From assembly GCA_036513315.1 (NCBI GenBank), contig DATBZF010000080.1, positions 10,181 through 74,180 of the forward strand: a stretch of 64,000 bases of DNA, written 5' to 3'. Under the pieces are notes generated by a model. That model was not told the DNA's origin and ran no database searches. It saw only the letters and a program-made list of their open reading frames with translations. The DNA comes from Roseiarcus sp036513315. GTDB lineage: Bacteria > Pseudomonadota > Alphaproteobacteria > Rhizobiales > Beijerinckiaceae. Below, piece after piece: positions 27,191 to 36,228 of the stretch; position 1 is the first letter of the stretch; each line of letters starts with the position of its first letter. The position numbers and the translations under genes were made by a program.

Positions 27191-27915
27191 AACGACGGCG
27201 CACCGAACCAGCCGGTCCAGAGGGCGCGTCCCCAGGCTGCCCAGGCCGCATAGGCGCCGAGGCCGACTAGCAGGCAGAAGGTCATCGAGCCAAGCACCAG
27301 CAGTAAGAAGCTGAAAAGGTCGGCGGCGCGGCTCACCCAGGAGCGGCGCGCCGCCGGCGTGTCGGCAATGGCGTCGCTCATCTCGGCATCGCTGGGCGTC
27401 TCGTCCGCCGACCGCTTGCCTTCCTCGGCCGCTCTGGCGAGGCCGGCGGCGCGCGCGCGGCTCCGGCCCGGCGTCGGCGCGCCCTCTTTGCTGCGCCAAT
27501 CCGAGGCGAGCGCGCGCTCGCGCTCGACCAGCCGGCGCCCGATGTAATTGGTGATCGCGGCGACCACCCGGTCGATCCGTTCGGTCTCGGCGATCAGCAC
27601 CCGCCCGTGCCTGGTATCCTGCAAAAAGCGATAGGTGCGCCGGTCGTGCGCCATTTCGACGAAGCCGATCATGTCGATGAACAGGCGCGGCCGCTCGCCA
27701 TAGGCGATGCCGACGTCGAACAGATCGACGCCGTTCGGCGCCTGGTCAAGCACCGGGCGCACCGCCTCTTCGACCAATTGGAGGCGGGCGATTTCCGTCT
27801 CTCTGAGATCGGCGACCGCCTGGTTTTGTTCGGCGCCCTCGATTCGTGCGCGCCGGATCGCCGCCGTCAGGCTGGGCGGGACGCTTTTGAGATGATCGGC
27901 CTTCTTTTCGTCCAT
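27187..27915 (-). CDS. Conserved hypothetical protein with C-terminal membrane segments
   Basis: 242 residues. Residues 1-130 are soluble and mixed (VPPSLTAAIRRARIEGAEQN..GVDLFDVGIAYGERPRLFIDM), 135-195 are charged and low in complexity, and 203-232 (LFSFLLLVLGSMTFCLLVGLGAYAAWAAW) span the membrane once or as a hairpin. It resembles hypothetical proteins of Rhizobiales; I do not recognise a functional family. ATG 27915 is the first good start. Confidence 0.7.
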   Translation of the reverse strand: MDEKKADHLKSVPPSLTAAIRRARIEGAEQNQAVADLRETEIARLQLVEEAVRPVLDQAPNGVDLFDVGIAYGERPRLFIDMIGFVEMAHDRRTYRFLQDTRHGRVLIAETERIDRVVAAITNYIGRRLVERERALASDWRSKEGAPTPGRSRARAAGLARAAEEGKRSADETPSDAEMSDAIADTPAARRSWVSRAADLFSFLLLVLGSMTFCLLVGLGAYAAWAAWGRALWTGWFGAPSF

Positions 27916-28075
27916 GCGCCGCCTGTGGGGTCGGAGGTAACGATATGTTTACCAGTTTGGCGGGCGCGTAAAGCCCCGCCGCCGCGTTCCATCAGCCGAT
28001 TGTTGGCGGCGTCGATTAGCTGATATGAATTGGCGGAAAATTCGACGCTTTCAGCACTGACGGGGTTTTTCAGGC

Positions 28076-28993
28076 ATGACGATTGCGCGACTGCTCGATA
28101 TCGGAACCGAGGCGGCGGCGGCGTTGGCCGACAAAAGGCCGGTGGTCGCCCTGGAATCGACGATCATCACCCATGGCATGCCGTTTCCCCAGAATCTGGA
28201 AACCGCGACCATGCTGGAGGCGACAGTGCGCGCCAATGGCGCGGTTCCGGCGACCGTCGCGGTCGTCGAAGGACGCCTGAAGGCGGGGCTCGACGCGGCG
28301 ACGCTGGAGCGCCTCGCGCGCCTGTCCGGCGGCGTCGTCAAGGCGTCGCGGCGCGATCTTGCCGCCGTCGCCGCGCGCGGCGGCACGGCGGGGACGACGG
28401 TGGCGGCGACGATGTATGTGGCGGCGCTGGCGGGCATCGAGATTTTCGCGACCGGCGGCATCGGCGGGGTGCATCGCGGGGCCGAGGAGACGTTCGACAT
28501 TTCCGCCGATCTCATCGAGCTCTCCCGCACCAAAGTCGCCGTCGTCTGCGCCGGCGCCAAATCGATCCTCGATATCGCCAAAACGCTTGAGTTCCTGGAA
28601 TCTCAGGGCGTGCCGGTGATCGGCTATCGCTGCGACGAATTCCCGGCGTTTTTCGCGCGCTCGAGCGGCGTCAGGCTCGACCATCGCTGCGACGGCGCCC
28701 ACGATGTCGCGCGGATGGTCCGCCTGCAGCACGAAATCGGCCCGGGCGGCCTGCTGATCGCCAATCCGATCCCCGAATCGCATGCGCTCGACGCCGCTTC
28801 GATCGAGGCGCGCATCAATGAGGCGGTGGTTGAGGCCAAGGCGCAGGGCGTCGGCCAGAAGGAGGTGACGCCCTTCCTGCTCAGGCGCATCGTCGAACTG
28901 ACTGACGGGCGCAGCCTCGAGGCCAATATGGCTTTGGTCAAGAACAATGCCGTGCTCGCCGCGCAGGTGGCGGTCGAGCTGACGCGCCTGTAG
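28076..28993 (+). CDS. psuG: Pseudouridine-5'-phosphate glycosidase
   Basis: 305 residues matching PsuG throughout: VVALESTIITHGMPFPQN near the N-terminus, GGTAGTTVAATM, FATGGIGGVHRGAEETFDIS, VVCAGAKSILD and IANPIPE. PsuG cleaves pseudouridine 5'-phosphate to uracil and ribose 5-phosphate. The following PfkB kinase starts three bases after its stop and is the likely pseudouridine kinase, giving a complete two-step pseudouridine catabolic pair in the cytoplasm. Confidence 0.93.
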   Translation: MTIARLLDIGTEAAAALADKRPVVALESTIITHGMPFPQNLETATMLEATVRANGAVPATVAVVEGRLKAGLDAATLERLARLSGGVVKASRRDLAAVAARGGTAGTTVAATMYVAALAGIEIFATGGIGGVHRGAEETFDISADLIELSRTKVAVVCAGAKSILDIAKTLEFLESQGVPVIGYRCDEFPAFFARSSGVRLDHRCDGAHDVARMVRLQHEIGPGGLLIANPIPESHALDAASIEARINEAVVEAKAQGVGQKEVTPFLLRRIVELTDGRSLEANMALVKNNAVLAAQVAVELTRL

Positions 28994-28996
28994 CCG

Positions 28997-29884
28997 GTGG
29001 CGCGCGACAGAGGAATTCTCGTTATCGGCGACGTGATGATCGATCTGCTGGTGCGCCCGGAAGGGCCGCTGGCGGTGGGGACGGACCGCCGCGCCTCGAT
29101 CGTCGCGCGGCCCGGCGGCTCGGCGGCCAACCAGGCGGCGTGGCTCGCCCGTTTCGGCGTGGCCGTCGCCTTGGTCGGCCGCATCGGGGCGTGCGATCAC
29201 GCCGAGCAGACCGCGGCGTTCCGCGCAAGCGGCGTCGAGCCTCATCTGGCCGCCGATTCTGAGCGCGAGAGCGGCCGCCTGATCGCGATTATCGATCCCT
29301 CAGGCGAGCGCAGCTTCCTCACCGACCGCGGCGCCAATGACGGGCTCTGCGAAGAGGACATTCCCAACGGCCTGATCGCCGGCGCCGACCTCATTCACCT
29401 TTCCGGCTATTCCTTCGTCGCTGCTTCGCCGCGCAGCGCAGTACGACAAGTCATCGCGCGCGCGGGCGCTGTTCCCGTCAGCGTCGATCCGGCCTCGGCG
29501 GAGTTCTTGCGCGAAATGGGCCCGGCGAATTTTCTCGCCTGGACGCGCGGCGCGCAGATCTGCTTTCCCAACAGCGACGAAGCAGCGATCCTGACCGGAA
29601 CCGACGACCGTTCTGAACAGCTCGCCGTTCTGGCGCAGCACTATCCGTTGGTCGTCGTCAAACGCGGCGCGGAAGGATGCGAGGCGGCGGCGGGCGCCGA
29701 GCGCTGGCGCGTTCCGGCGCCCGCCGTCGAGGCGATCGACACGACCGGCGCCGGCGACGCTTTCGTCGCCGGGTTTCTCGCCGCCAGGCTCGCGGGCGCT
29801 GGAATCGAGGAATGCCTGGCGCGGGCGGCGCGGGCAGGGGCCGAGGCGACGCTGTTCATTGGCGGCCGTCCCCAGCCGAGGTGA
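28997..29884 (+). CDS. PfkB-family carbohydrate/nucleoside kinase, probable pseudouridine kinase
   Basis: 295 residues from GTG 28997. The first PfkB signature is PGGSAANQAAWLARFG (about 35-50); the second is DTTGAGDAFVAGF near the C-terminus, containing the catalytic Asp of GAGD. Tight spacing after psuG suggests it phosphorylates pseudouridine, although sequence alone does not separate this from ribokinase-like activity. Confidence 0.85.
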   Translation: MARDRGILVIGDVMIDLLVRPEGPLAVGTDRRASIVARPGGSAANQAAWLARFGVAVALVGRIGACDHAEQTAAFRASGVEPHLAADSERESGRLIAIIDPSGERSFLTDRGANDGLCEEDIPNGLIAGADLIHLSGYSFVAASPRSAVRQVIARAGAVPVSVDPASAEFLREMGPANFLAWTRGAQICFPNSDEAAILTGTDDRSEQLAVLAQHYPLVVVKRGAEGCEAAAGAERWRVPAPAVEAIDTTGAGDAFVAGFLAARLAGAGIEECLARAARAGAEATLFIGGRPQPR

Positions 29885-29982
29885 TGTTTGCGCAAATGCA
29901 AACGCGCGTCGGCCTGGAGATGTGGACGTTTCGCGGGGGCGGGACCAAGTATCGACCAACAGGCACTTAAGGAAATCACGTC

Positions 29983-30891
29983 ATGTCCATCCGCCCCGTC
30001 AAACGCATAGCCCAATCGACGCCGACCATGGAAGGCGCCGGCGTCAAGCTGCGCCGTGTCTTCGGATTCGGCGACCCCTCCGAATTCGACCCGTTCCTGA
30101 TGATGGACGATTTCCGCGGCGACAAGCCGAGCGATTATATGGCCGGCTTTCCCTGGCATCCCCATCGCGGCATCGAGACGATCACCTATGTGCTGGCGGG
30201 AACCGTCGATCACGGCGACAGCCTCGGCAATCGCGGCGCGCTCGGCGCGGGCGACGTGCAATGGATGACGGCCGGCAGCGGCATTCTCCATCAGGAAATG
30301 CCGAAGGGCGATTCGCAGGGCCGTATGCATGGCTTCCAGCTCTGGGCCAACCTGCCGTCGTCGCTCAAAATGACCAATCCGCGCTACCAGGACATTCCCG
30401 GCCTCGCCATTCCCGAAGTCGTCGACGATGACGGAACCAGCGTCAAAGTGATCTGCGGCGATTTCTGGGGCAAGCGCGGGCCGGTCGACGGCATCGCCGC
30501 CGAGCCGCGCTATCTCGACGTCTGGGTGCCGCCAAACAAGCGCAAGACGTTGCCGGTTGAAACCTATCGGCAGGCTTTCGCCTATGTGTTCGAGGGCTCC
30601 GGCTCGTTCTCCGGCGCCTCCGAGCCATTCGGGGTGCTGCATGAGAAAGAGGTCGACGGCGAAGAACTGTTGGTGCGCGCCCGCGTCAGCAATCGCCATC
30701 TCGTCGTCTTCGACAGCGGCGATGAAGTAACGGTTCAGGCCGGCGAACAGGGCATCCGCTTCCTGCTGGTCTCCGGCCGGCCGATCAAGGAGCCGGTCGC
30801 CTGGCACGGCCCGATCGTGATGAACACGCAGGCCGAGATCAGGCAAGCGGTCGCCGAACTCGGCAACGGCACCTTCATCAAGCACGGGTGA
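29983..30891 (+). CDS. Pirin family protein
   Basis: 302 residues with two cupin halves. The N-terminal half carries the metal site: WHPHRGIETITYVL (two histidines), GDVQWMTAGSGILHQEM (histidine and glutamate). The C-terminal pirin domain (about 175-290) includes YVFEGSG. Pirins are iron-binding, sometimes with quercetinase activity; the role here is unknown. AAGGAAA lies before the ATG. Confidence 0.88.
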   Translation: MSIRPVKRIAQSTPTMEGAGVKLRRVFGFGDPSEFDPFLMMDDFRGDKPSDYMAGFPWHPHRGIETITYVLAGTVDHGDSLGNRGALGAGDVQWMTAGSGILHQEMPKGDSQGRMHGFQLWANLPSSLKMTNPRYQDIPGLAIPEVVDDDGTSVKVICGDFWGKRGPVDGIAAEPRYLDVWVPPNKRKTLPVETYRQAFAYVFEGSGSFSGASEPFGVLHEKEVDGEELLVRARVSNRHLVVFDSGDEVTVQAGEQGIRFLLVSGRPIKEPVAWHGPIVMNTQAEIRQAVAELGNGTFIKHG

Positions 30892-30946
30892 TTGGGAACA
30901 GGGGCGATCCGCCTGCCGCCGCCGGAGGGTTGTTCGCATTGCGAGC

Positions 30947-30966
30947 GTTCGCGACGCGTCGCGAAC
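30947..30966. promoter_or_regulatory. Perfect 20-base palindrome upstream of the AraC-type gene
   Basis: GTTCGCGACGCGTCGCGAAC is identical to its own reverse complement. It sits between the pirin stop and the AraC-type start in a 189-base gap, preceded by a partial echo GTTCGCATTGCGAGC at 30932-30946. A homodimeric repressor site is possible; absence of a following T-run argues against a terminator. Confidence 0.45.
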
Positions 30967-31080
30967 ACTCTCGCCGCCGCCGCTAATTTCCGCTAGCTTG
31001 GCTTTCAAGCGTTCCCCGCGGCGGCCCTTGCTGTCGCGCCGGGCTGCGCGCAATCCCGATTCAAGTCGGGGAGGAGAGGC

Positions 31081-31989
31081 ATGGGAGCGGCGCGCGCGTT
31101 CGGCGTCAACGAGACGCATGGGATACTCTGGCGCGAGACCAATCGGTTGCGCGCTTCGAGCGACGGCGCCGGCTGGACTTCGCTTTACGCCTCGGCGCAG
31201 CGCGAGGCGCCCTATCAGGCCTCCTATGGCGCCGTTCCCGATCACCTCGTCATCCTGCATCTCGATGGGCCTGTCGGGGTCAGCCGCTATCTCGGCAAAG
31301 GCCAGGCGCGACGCGCGATTCCGCCGGGCGGTCTGTTCATCCTGCCGGGCGGCGTCGATTTCGGCGTGCGGCTGGAGGGCAAGCTCGAGAGCCTGCATGT
31401 CTATATCCGCGATAGCGTGCTGCGCGAAGTCGCCAGCGATTTGTTCGGCGCCAGAGCGGACGCGATGAAGCTGGCGCCGCGTCTTGGCGATCAGGACCCT
31501 TTGATCGAACGCCTGGCGCTCAACATTCGCGACGCTTTGGGCGATCCGGATCCAAGCGCCTCGGTCTATGTCGATTATCTCTCGCGCGCGCTCGGCGCCC
31601 ATCTGCTGCGCGCGCATTCGAGCTACAATGGCAGAGCGAGCGAACCGCGCGCCCCGGGGGCGTTGACGCGCGCGCAACTCGATCGCGTCGTCGATTGCAT
31701 GGACGCCAACCTGACCGACACGCTGACCCTTGCGGATCTGGCTTCCGCCGCTGGCCTCAGCCCGACGCATTTCGCACGACGCTTCAAGGCGACGACCGGC
31801 GCCGCGCCGCATCAGCATGTGATGCGCCTTCGTCTCCAGCGCGCCCAGAGGCTCTTACGCGAAACGCCTCGTTCGATCGCGCAAGTCGCCTTCGAATGCG
31901 GCTTTGCGCATCAGGGACATTTGACGCGGGTTTTCACCAGGCTCGCGGGCATAACGCCCGCGGCCTTCCGGCGCGCGGCGCATTCCTGA
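31081..31989 (+). CDS. AraC-family transcriptional regulator
   Basis: 302 residues. The N-terminal ligand-sensing region includes GGLFILPGGVDFGV; the C-terminal double helix-turn-helix (about 215-300) includes LTLADLASAAGLSPTHFARRFK and SIAQVAFECGFAHQGHLTRVF. It lies immediately before the hydroxyquinol gene cluster on the same strand and is its likely activator, responding to an aromatic ligand; this link is inferred from position. Confidence 0.88.
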   Translation: MGAARAFGVNETHGILWRETNRLRASSDGAGWTSLYASAQREAPYQASYGAVPDHLVILHLDGPVGVSRYLGKGQARRAIPPGGLFILPGGVDFGVRLEGKLESLHVYIRDSVLREVASDLFGARADAMKLAPRLGDQDPLIERLALNIRDALGDPDPSASVYVDYLSRALGAHLLRAHSSYNGRASEPRAPGALTRAQLDRVVDCMDANLTDTLTLADLASAAGLSPTHFARRFKATTGAAPHQHVMRLRLQRAQRLLRETPRSIAQVAFECGFAHQGHLTRVFTRLAGITPAAFRRAAHS

Positions 31990-32146
31990 TCGTGTCGCGC
32001 GTTTCGTGCAAGAAGACGATGGGAACGTGCATGACGCAACGCCCGCAGCGCTGCATTATCCGGGAACGTAAACGGCGATCCGCGGAAAGCTGGGCGGCGA
32101 TGCGTTCAAGCGGGGATATTTGCAGCAGGCTATCGGCGACCGTCTG

Positions 32147-33211
32147 ATGGAAAATTTCGTCTATAACGCCCATCCTGCCCGAATCGTTTTCGGCTTCGGC
32201 ACGCTGGCGCAGGTCGTCGACGAAGTGCGAGGGATCGGCAGGCGCGCGATCGTGCTGTCGACGCCGCAACAGATCGACCAGGCGCGCCATCTCGCCGCGA
32301 CGCTCGGCGACCTCAGCGTCGGAATATTCACTGAGGCGGCGATGCATACGCCGGTCGACGTCACCGCCCGCGCGCTGAAGACTGTTGAAGAACTTGGCGC
32401 CGATTGCACCGTCGCGCTTGGCGGCGGTTCGACGACCGGGCTCGGCAAGGCGATCGCGTTGCGCACCGACTTGCCGCAGATCGTGATCCCGACCACCTAT
32501 GCCGGCTCGGAGATGACGCCAATACTCGGCGAAACCGAGAATGGCGCGAAGAAGACGATCCGCAATGCGAAAGTCCTGCCGGAAGTCGTCATCTATGACG
32601 TCGATCTGACCATGTCGTTGCCCGCCTCTCTGTCGGCGAGCAGCGGCATGAATGCGATCGCCCATTCGGTCGAGGCGCTCTATGCGCAGGACGCCAATCC
32701 GATCATCAGCCTGATGGCCTGCGAGGGCATCGCGGCTTTGGCGAAGGCTTTGCCGACGCTTTTCGAGAGACCGGGGGATCGCAACGCGCGCTGGCAGGCG
32801 CTTTACGGCGCCTGGCTCAGCGGAACCTGCCTCGGCGCGGTCGGCATGGGCCTGCATCATAAACTCTGCCACACTTTGGGCGGCGCCTTCGATCTGCCGC
32901 ATGCCGAGACCCATACGATCGTGCTGCCGCATGCGCTCGCGTATAATGCGCGCGCGATCCAGCCGGCGATGGCGCGCATCGCCGCTGCGCTCGGTGCACA
33001 AGACGCAGCGATGGGTCTTTACGATCTGGCTGGGCGCATCGGCGCCAAGCGCGCGCTCAAAGACATCGGCATGCCGGAGGTCGGTGTCGAACGCGCGGCC
33101 GAAATGGCGCTCGCCAATCCCTATTGGAACCCGCGGCCGCTGGACCATGAGGCGATCAGGCGACTGATCGCGCGCGCCTGGTCCGGCGCGCCGCCGGATC
33201 CGGCGATCTGA
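32147..33211 (+). CDS. Maleylacetate reductase
   Basis: 354 residues of the iron-type alcohol dehydrogenase family, maleylacetate reductase subgroup: FGFGTLAQV at the start, GGGSTTGLGKAIA (nucleotide-binding), PTTYAGSEMTPI and GLHHKLCHTLGGAFDLPHAE with the histidines of the active site. It reduces maleylacetate to 3-oxoadipate with NAD(P)H. The hydroxyquinol dioxygenase at 38230 makes maleylacetate, so the two enzymes form consecutive steps, with a transporter between them. Confidence 0.92.
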   Translation: MENFVYNAHPARIVFGFGTLAQVVDEVRGIGRRAIVLSTPQQIDQARHLAATLGDLSVGIFTEAAMHTPVDVTARALKTVEELGADCTVALGGGSTTGLGKAIALRTDLPQIVIPTTYAGSEMTPILGETENGAKKTIRNAKVLPEVVIYDVDLTMSLPASLSASSGMNAIAHSVEALYAQDANPIISLMACEGIAALAKALPTLFERPGDRNARWQALYGAWLSGTCLGAVGMGLHHKLCHTLGGAFDLPHAETHTIVLPHALAYNARAIQPAMARIAAALGAQDAAMGLYDLAGRIGAKRALKDIGMPEVGVERAAEMALANPYWNPRPLDHEAIRRLIARAWSGAPPDPAI

Positions 33212-33244
33212 ATGGACGACAAAAACGAAAACAGGAGGAAGCAA

Positions 33245-34564
33245 ATGGGTGGGAATGGTTTCTCTTTCACGCGTCGTAGGTTTTTGGCGACCAGCGCGGC
33301 GACCGGCGCCGCCGTCGCGACTTCGGGCGTTTTCACGCCGGCGGTGCGCGCCGCCGCCAAGCCGCTGAAGCTCGGCTTCGTCAGCCCGCAGACCGGGCCA
33401 CTGGCGGCTTTCGCCGAAGCCGACAATTACAATCTCGGCCTGGTGCGCGAGACGTTGAAGGGCGGCTTGAAGAGCGGCTCGTCGACCTATGACGTCGAGA
33501 TCATCGTCAAGGACAGCCAGTCCAATCCCAACCGGGCGGCTGAAGTCGCCAAGGACCTCATCGTCAAGGACGAGGTCAATCTGATGCTGGTCGCCTCGAC
33601 TCCCGAGACCACCAATCCGGTCTCGACACAATGCGAGATCGAGGGCGTGCCCTGCATCTCCACCGCGGCGCCCTGGCAACCCTATTTCATCGGCCGCCAG
33701 GCCAATCCAGGCGACCCTAAAAGCTGGAAGCCGTTCGACAACACTTTCCACTTCTTCTGGGGGCTCGAGGACGTCATCGCCGCCTACACCAATATGTGGG
33801 GCCAGCTCTCCACCGATAAGTCGGTCGGCGGCCTGTTTCCCAATGATGGCGACGGCAACGCCTGGGGCGACAAGATGGTCGGTTTCCCGCCGGTGCTCGA
33901 CAAGCTCGGCTACAAACTCACCGATCCCGGCCGCTATCAGAACCTGACCGATGATTTCAGCGCGCAGATCGCGGCGTTCAAACAGGCGCAGGCCGAGATC
34001 ATCACCGGCGTCGTCATTCCGCCCGATTTCACGACGTTCTGGAACCAGGCCAACCAGAAGGGGTTCCGCCCGAAAGTCGCCTCGATCGGCAAGGCGATCC
34101 TGTTCCCGGTCGCGCTCGATGCTTTGGGCAAGGCCGGCAACAATCTTTCCTGCGAAGTCTGGTGGAGCCCGGCCTTCCCGTTCAAATCCTCGCTGAGCGG
34201 CGTCTCCTCCGCCGATCTCGCCAAGGGCTATATGAGCGCGACGGGCAAGCCCTGGACGCAGCCGATCGGCTTCGCTCATGCTCTGTTTGAGGTCGCTGCC
34301 GACGTGCTCAAGCGCAGCGCCGATCCTACCGATCCGAAGGCCAATGTCGCCGCCATCGCCGCCACCAATCTGGCGACGATCGTCGGCCCGGTGAAATTCG
34401 GCAGCGAGGCGCTGCCGCCTTTCGCGCGCAAGAATATTTCCAAGACGCCGATCGTCGGCGGCCAATGGCGCCTCGGCGCCGACGGCAAATACCAGCTCGT
34501 CATCGTCGAAAACCAGACCGCGCCGAATATTCCGACTGGCGGCAAGATGGAGGCGATAGGGTGA
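33245..34564 (+). CDS. Branched-chain-type ABC transporter substrate-binding protein (Tat-exported)
   Basis: 439 residues. A twin-arginine signal TRRRFLATSAATG near residues 9-21 is followed by a hydrophobic stretch and cleavage near VRAAA. The mature part is a Peripla_BP_6 (LivK-like) fold: LKLGFVSPQTGPLAAFAEAD, VKDSQSNPNRAAEVAKDLI, ASTPETTNPVSTQCE. ATG 33245 is chosen because AGGAGGA lies six bases before it; ATG 33212 would bury the signal. It binds the substrate of the LivGFHM-like transporter that follows, probably an aromatic acid given the flanking enzymes. Confidence 0.88.
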   Translation: MGGNGFSFTRRRFLATSAATGAAVATSGVFTPAVRAAAKPLKLGFVSPQTGPLAAFAEADNYNLGLVRETLKGGLKSGSSTYDVEIIVKDSQSNPNRAAEVAKDLIVKDEVNLMLVASTPETTNPVSTQCEIEGVPCISTAAPWQPYFIGRQANPGDPKSWKPFDNTFHFFWGLEDVIAAYTNMWGQLSTDKSVGGLFPNDGDGNAWGDKMVGFPPVLDKLGYKLTDPGRYQNLTDDFSAQIAAFKQAQAEIITGVVIPPDFTTFWNQANQKGFRPKVASIGKAILFPVALDALGKAGNNLSCEVWWSPAFPFKSSLSGVSSADLAKGYMSATGKPWTQPIGFAHALFEVAADVLKRSADPTDPKANVAAIAATNLATIVGPVKFGSEALPPFARKNISKTPIVGGQWRLGADGKYQLVIVENQTAPNIPTGGKMEAIG

Positions 34565-34605
34565 GGGGAGCGAGGCGATGAACGCGGTCCATCGCTCGCG
34601 TCGCT

Positions 34606-34757
34606 CGACCGTCATGGCCGGGCTTGTCCCGGCCATCTCAAGGCGAATGCGAAGCATTCGTCTGCACGCGGCGCCGACGCAGAACGCTTTCAAGTCTCGT
34701 CGTCGCGGGACGGCGTGGATGGCCGTGACAAGCACGGCCATGACGCGAGGCGTTGCA
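34606..34757. repeat. Dispersed repeat family A, copy 6
   Basis: GTCATGGCCGGGCTTGTCCC..GGCCATC, GCATTCGTCTGCACGCGGCG, and the facing GGCGTGGATGGCCGTGACAA..GGCCATGACG. Its position directly after the binding-protein gene and before the permease/ATPase genes means the hairpins could lower expression of the membrane parts relative to the binding protein. Confidence 0.7.
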
Positions 34758-34791
34758 AGTCAGCATGGCGTAACGCGTCCGCGGCCGCCCG

Positions 34792-35508
34792 ATGATCCTT
34801 GAACTGCACGACATCTCCAAATCCTTCGGCGCGCTGAAGGCCGCCGACGCCATCTCGTTCGCGGTGCCGGAGGGCGAGGCGCTCGGCATTATCGGGCCCA
34901 ATGGCGCCGGCAAATCGACTTTGTTCAGCCTCGTCTCGGGCGCGCTGACGCCCAGCGCCGGCCGCGTGCTGCTCGACGGGCGCGATGTCACGCGAACCAG
35001 CGCGCAACAGCGCTGCGTCGCCGGCATCGGCCGCTCGCATCAGATTCCGGCGCCGTTCGAAAAGCTCACCGTCTTCGAGAACCTTCTCGTCGCCGCTTGT
35101 TTTGGGCGCGGCAAACGCGAAGCGGAAGTGGTGGAATCCTGCGGCGGGATTCTCGAGGCGACCGGCTTGCTGGCGAAAGCCAATCGCCTCGCCGGCTCAT
35201 TGTCGCTGCTCGATCGCAAGCGGCTCGAAATGGCGCGCGCGCTGGCCACGCAGCCGCGCCTGCTGTTGCTCGATGAAATAGCCGGCGGGCTCACCGAGGG
35301 CGAATGCCAGGAACTGGTCGCCGCCATCCGCAAGATTCACGCGGCCGGGACGACGATCATCTGGATCGAACATATCGTCCATGCGCTGCTGGCGGTGGTG
35401 TCGCGGCTGGTGGTTCTGAATTTTGGCCGCATGATCGCGCAGGGCGATCCGCGCGAAGTGATGGATAGCGCTGAGGTGCGCGAGATCTATCTCGGTTCGC
35501 CGATCTGA
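34792..35508 (+). CDS. ABC transporter ATP-binding protein, LivG-like
   Basis: 238 residues. Walker A GPNGAGKST (about 36-44), Walker B LLLLDEIAGGL, and the LivG feature IWIEHIVHALLAVVSRLVVL near the C-terminus. The ABC signature is unusual, LSLLDRKRLEMARAL instead of the more common LSYGxQ(K/R)RLE form. It is followed nine bases later by the LivF-like ATPase. Confidence 0.9.
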   Translation: MILELHDISKSFGALKAADAISFAVPEGEALGIIGPNGAGKSTLFSLVSGALTPSAGRVLLDGRDVTRTSAQQRCVAGIGRSHQIPAPFEKLTVFENLLVAACFGRGKREAEVVESCGGILEATGLLAKANRLAGSLSLLDRKRLEMARALATQPRLLLLDEIAGGLTEGECQELVAAIRKIHAAGTTIIWIEHIVHALLAVVSRLVVLNFGRMIAQGDPREVMDSAEVREIYLGSPI

Positions 35509-35517
35509 GGGACCGGG

Positions 35518-36219
35518 ATGGCGTTGCTGGAAACCCGTGGCCTGACCGCCCGCTACGGCGACTTCAAGGCTCTGTTCGGCATCGACTTCGCCATCGAGGC
35601 GGGCGAGACGGTGGCGATCATCGGCGCCAATGGCGCTGGCAAGTCGACGTTCCTGCGCGCAATCTGCGGGCTGCTCGCCGCGGCGCCCGAATCGATCCGT
35701 TTCGACGGCGCGGCGATCGGCGGCGCGGCGCCGGCCGAGATCGTGCGGCGCGGCATCGCGATGGCGCCGGAGGGGCGCAAGCTTTTCCCTTCGCTCAGCG
35801 TCGAGGAAAACCTGCGCGTCGGCGCCTGGTCGCAAAAGACGCCGGGATACTGGAATCTGTCGTCAGTCTACGAACTGTTTCCGATGCTGAAGGAGCGGCG
35901 CTCTACTCCCGCCACCGCTTTGTCGGGCGGCCAGCAGCAGATGGTGACGATCGGCCGCGCCTTGATGTCGAACCCGCGCCTGCTGCTTTGCGACGAAATA
36001 TCGCTCGGCCTCGCGCCGATCGTCATCCGCGACATTTACGCGGCTCTGCCACGCATCAGGCAGGGCGGCGTCAGCCTCGTCATTGTCGAACAGGATATCG
36101 CCCAGGCGATGGCGGTCGCCGACCGCGTCTATTGTTTTCAGGAGGGGCGCGTGACCTTGTCGGGTGCGCCGGCCGCGCTGTCGCGCGACGCCATACACGA
36201 AGCCTATTTCGGCCATTAA
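35518..36219 (+). CDS. ABC transporter ATP-binding protein, LivF-like
   Basis: 233 residues. Walker A GANGAGKST, canonical signature LSGGQQQMVTIGRAL, Walker B LLLCDEISLGLAP, and VIVEQDIAQAMAVADRVYCFQEG. It pairs with the LivG-like protein to drive uptake through the two permeases encoded next. Confidence 0.92.
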   Translation: MALLETRGLTARYGDFKALFGIDFAIEAGETVAIIGANGAGKSTFLRAICGLLAAAPESIRFDGAAIGGAAPAEIVRRGIAMAPEGRKLFPSLSVEENLRVGAWSQKTPGYWNLSSVYELFPMLKERRSTPATALSGGQQQMVTIGRALMSNPRLLLCDEISLGLAPIVIRDIYAALPRIRQGGVSLVIVEQDIAQAMAVADRVYCFQEGRVTLSGAPAALSRDAIHEAYFGH

Positions 36220-36228
36220 GGGGGAGCG

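Noticed and set aside
29641..34741. Very long minus-strand open frames opposite the PfkB/pirin/AraC genes and the maleylacetate reductase/ABC genes
   Set aside because: Shadows of convincing plus-strand genes; composition is Arg/Ala/Asp-rich and no family motif is seen.
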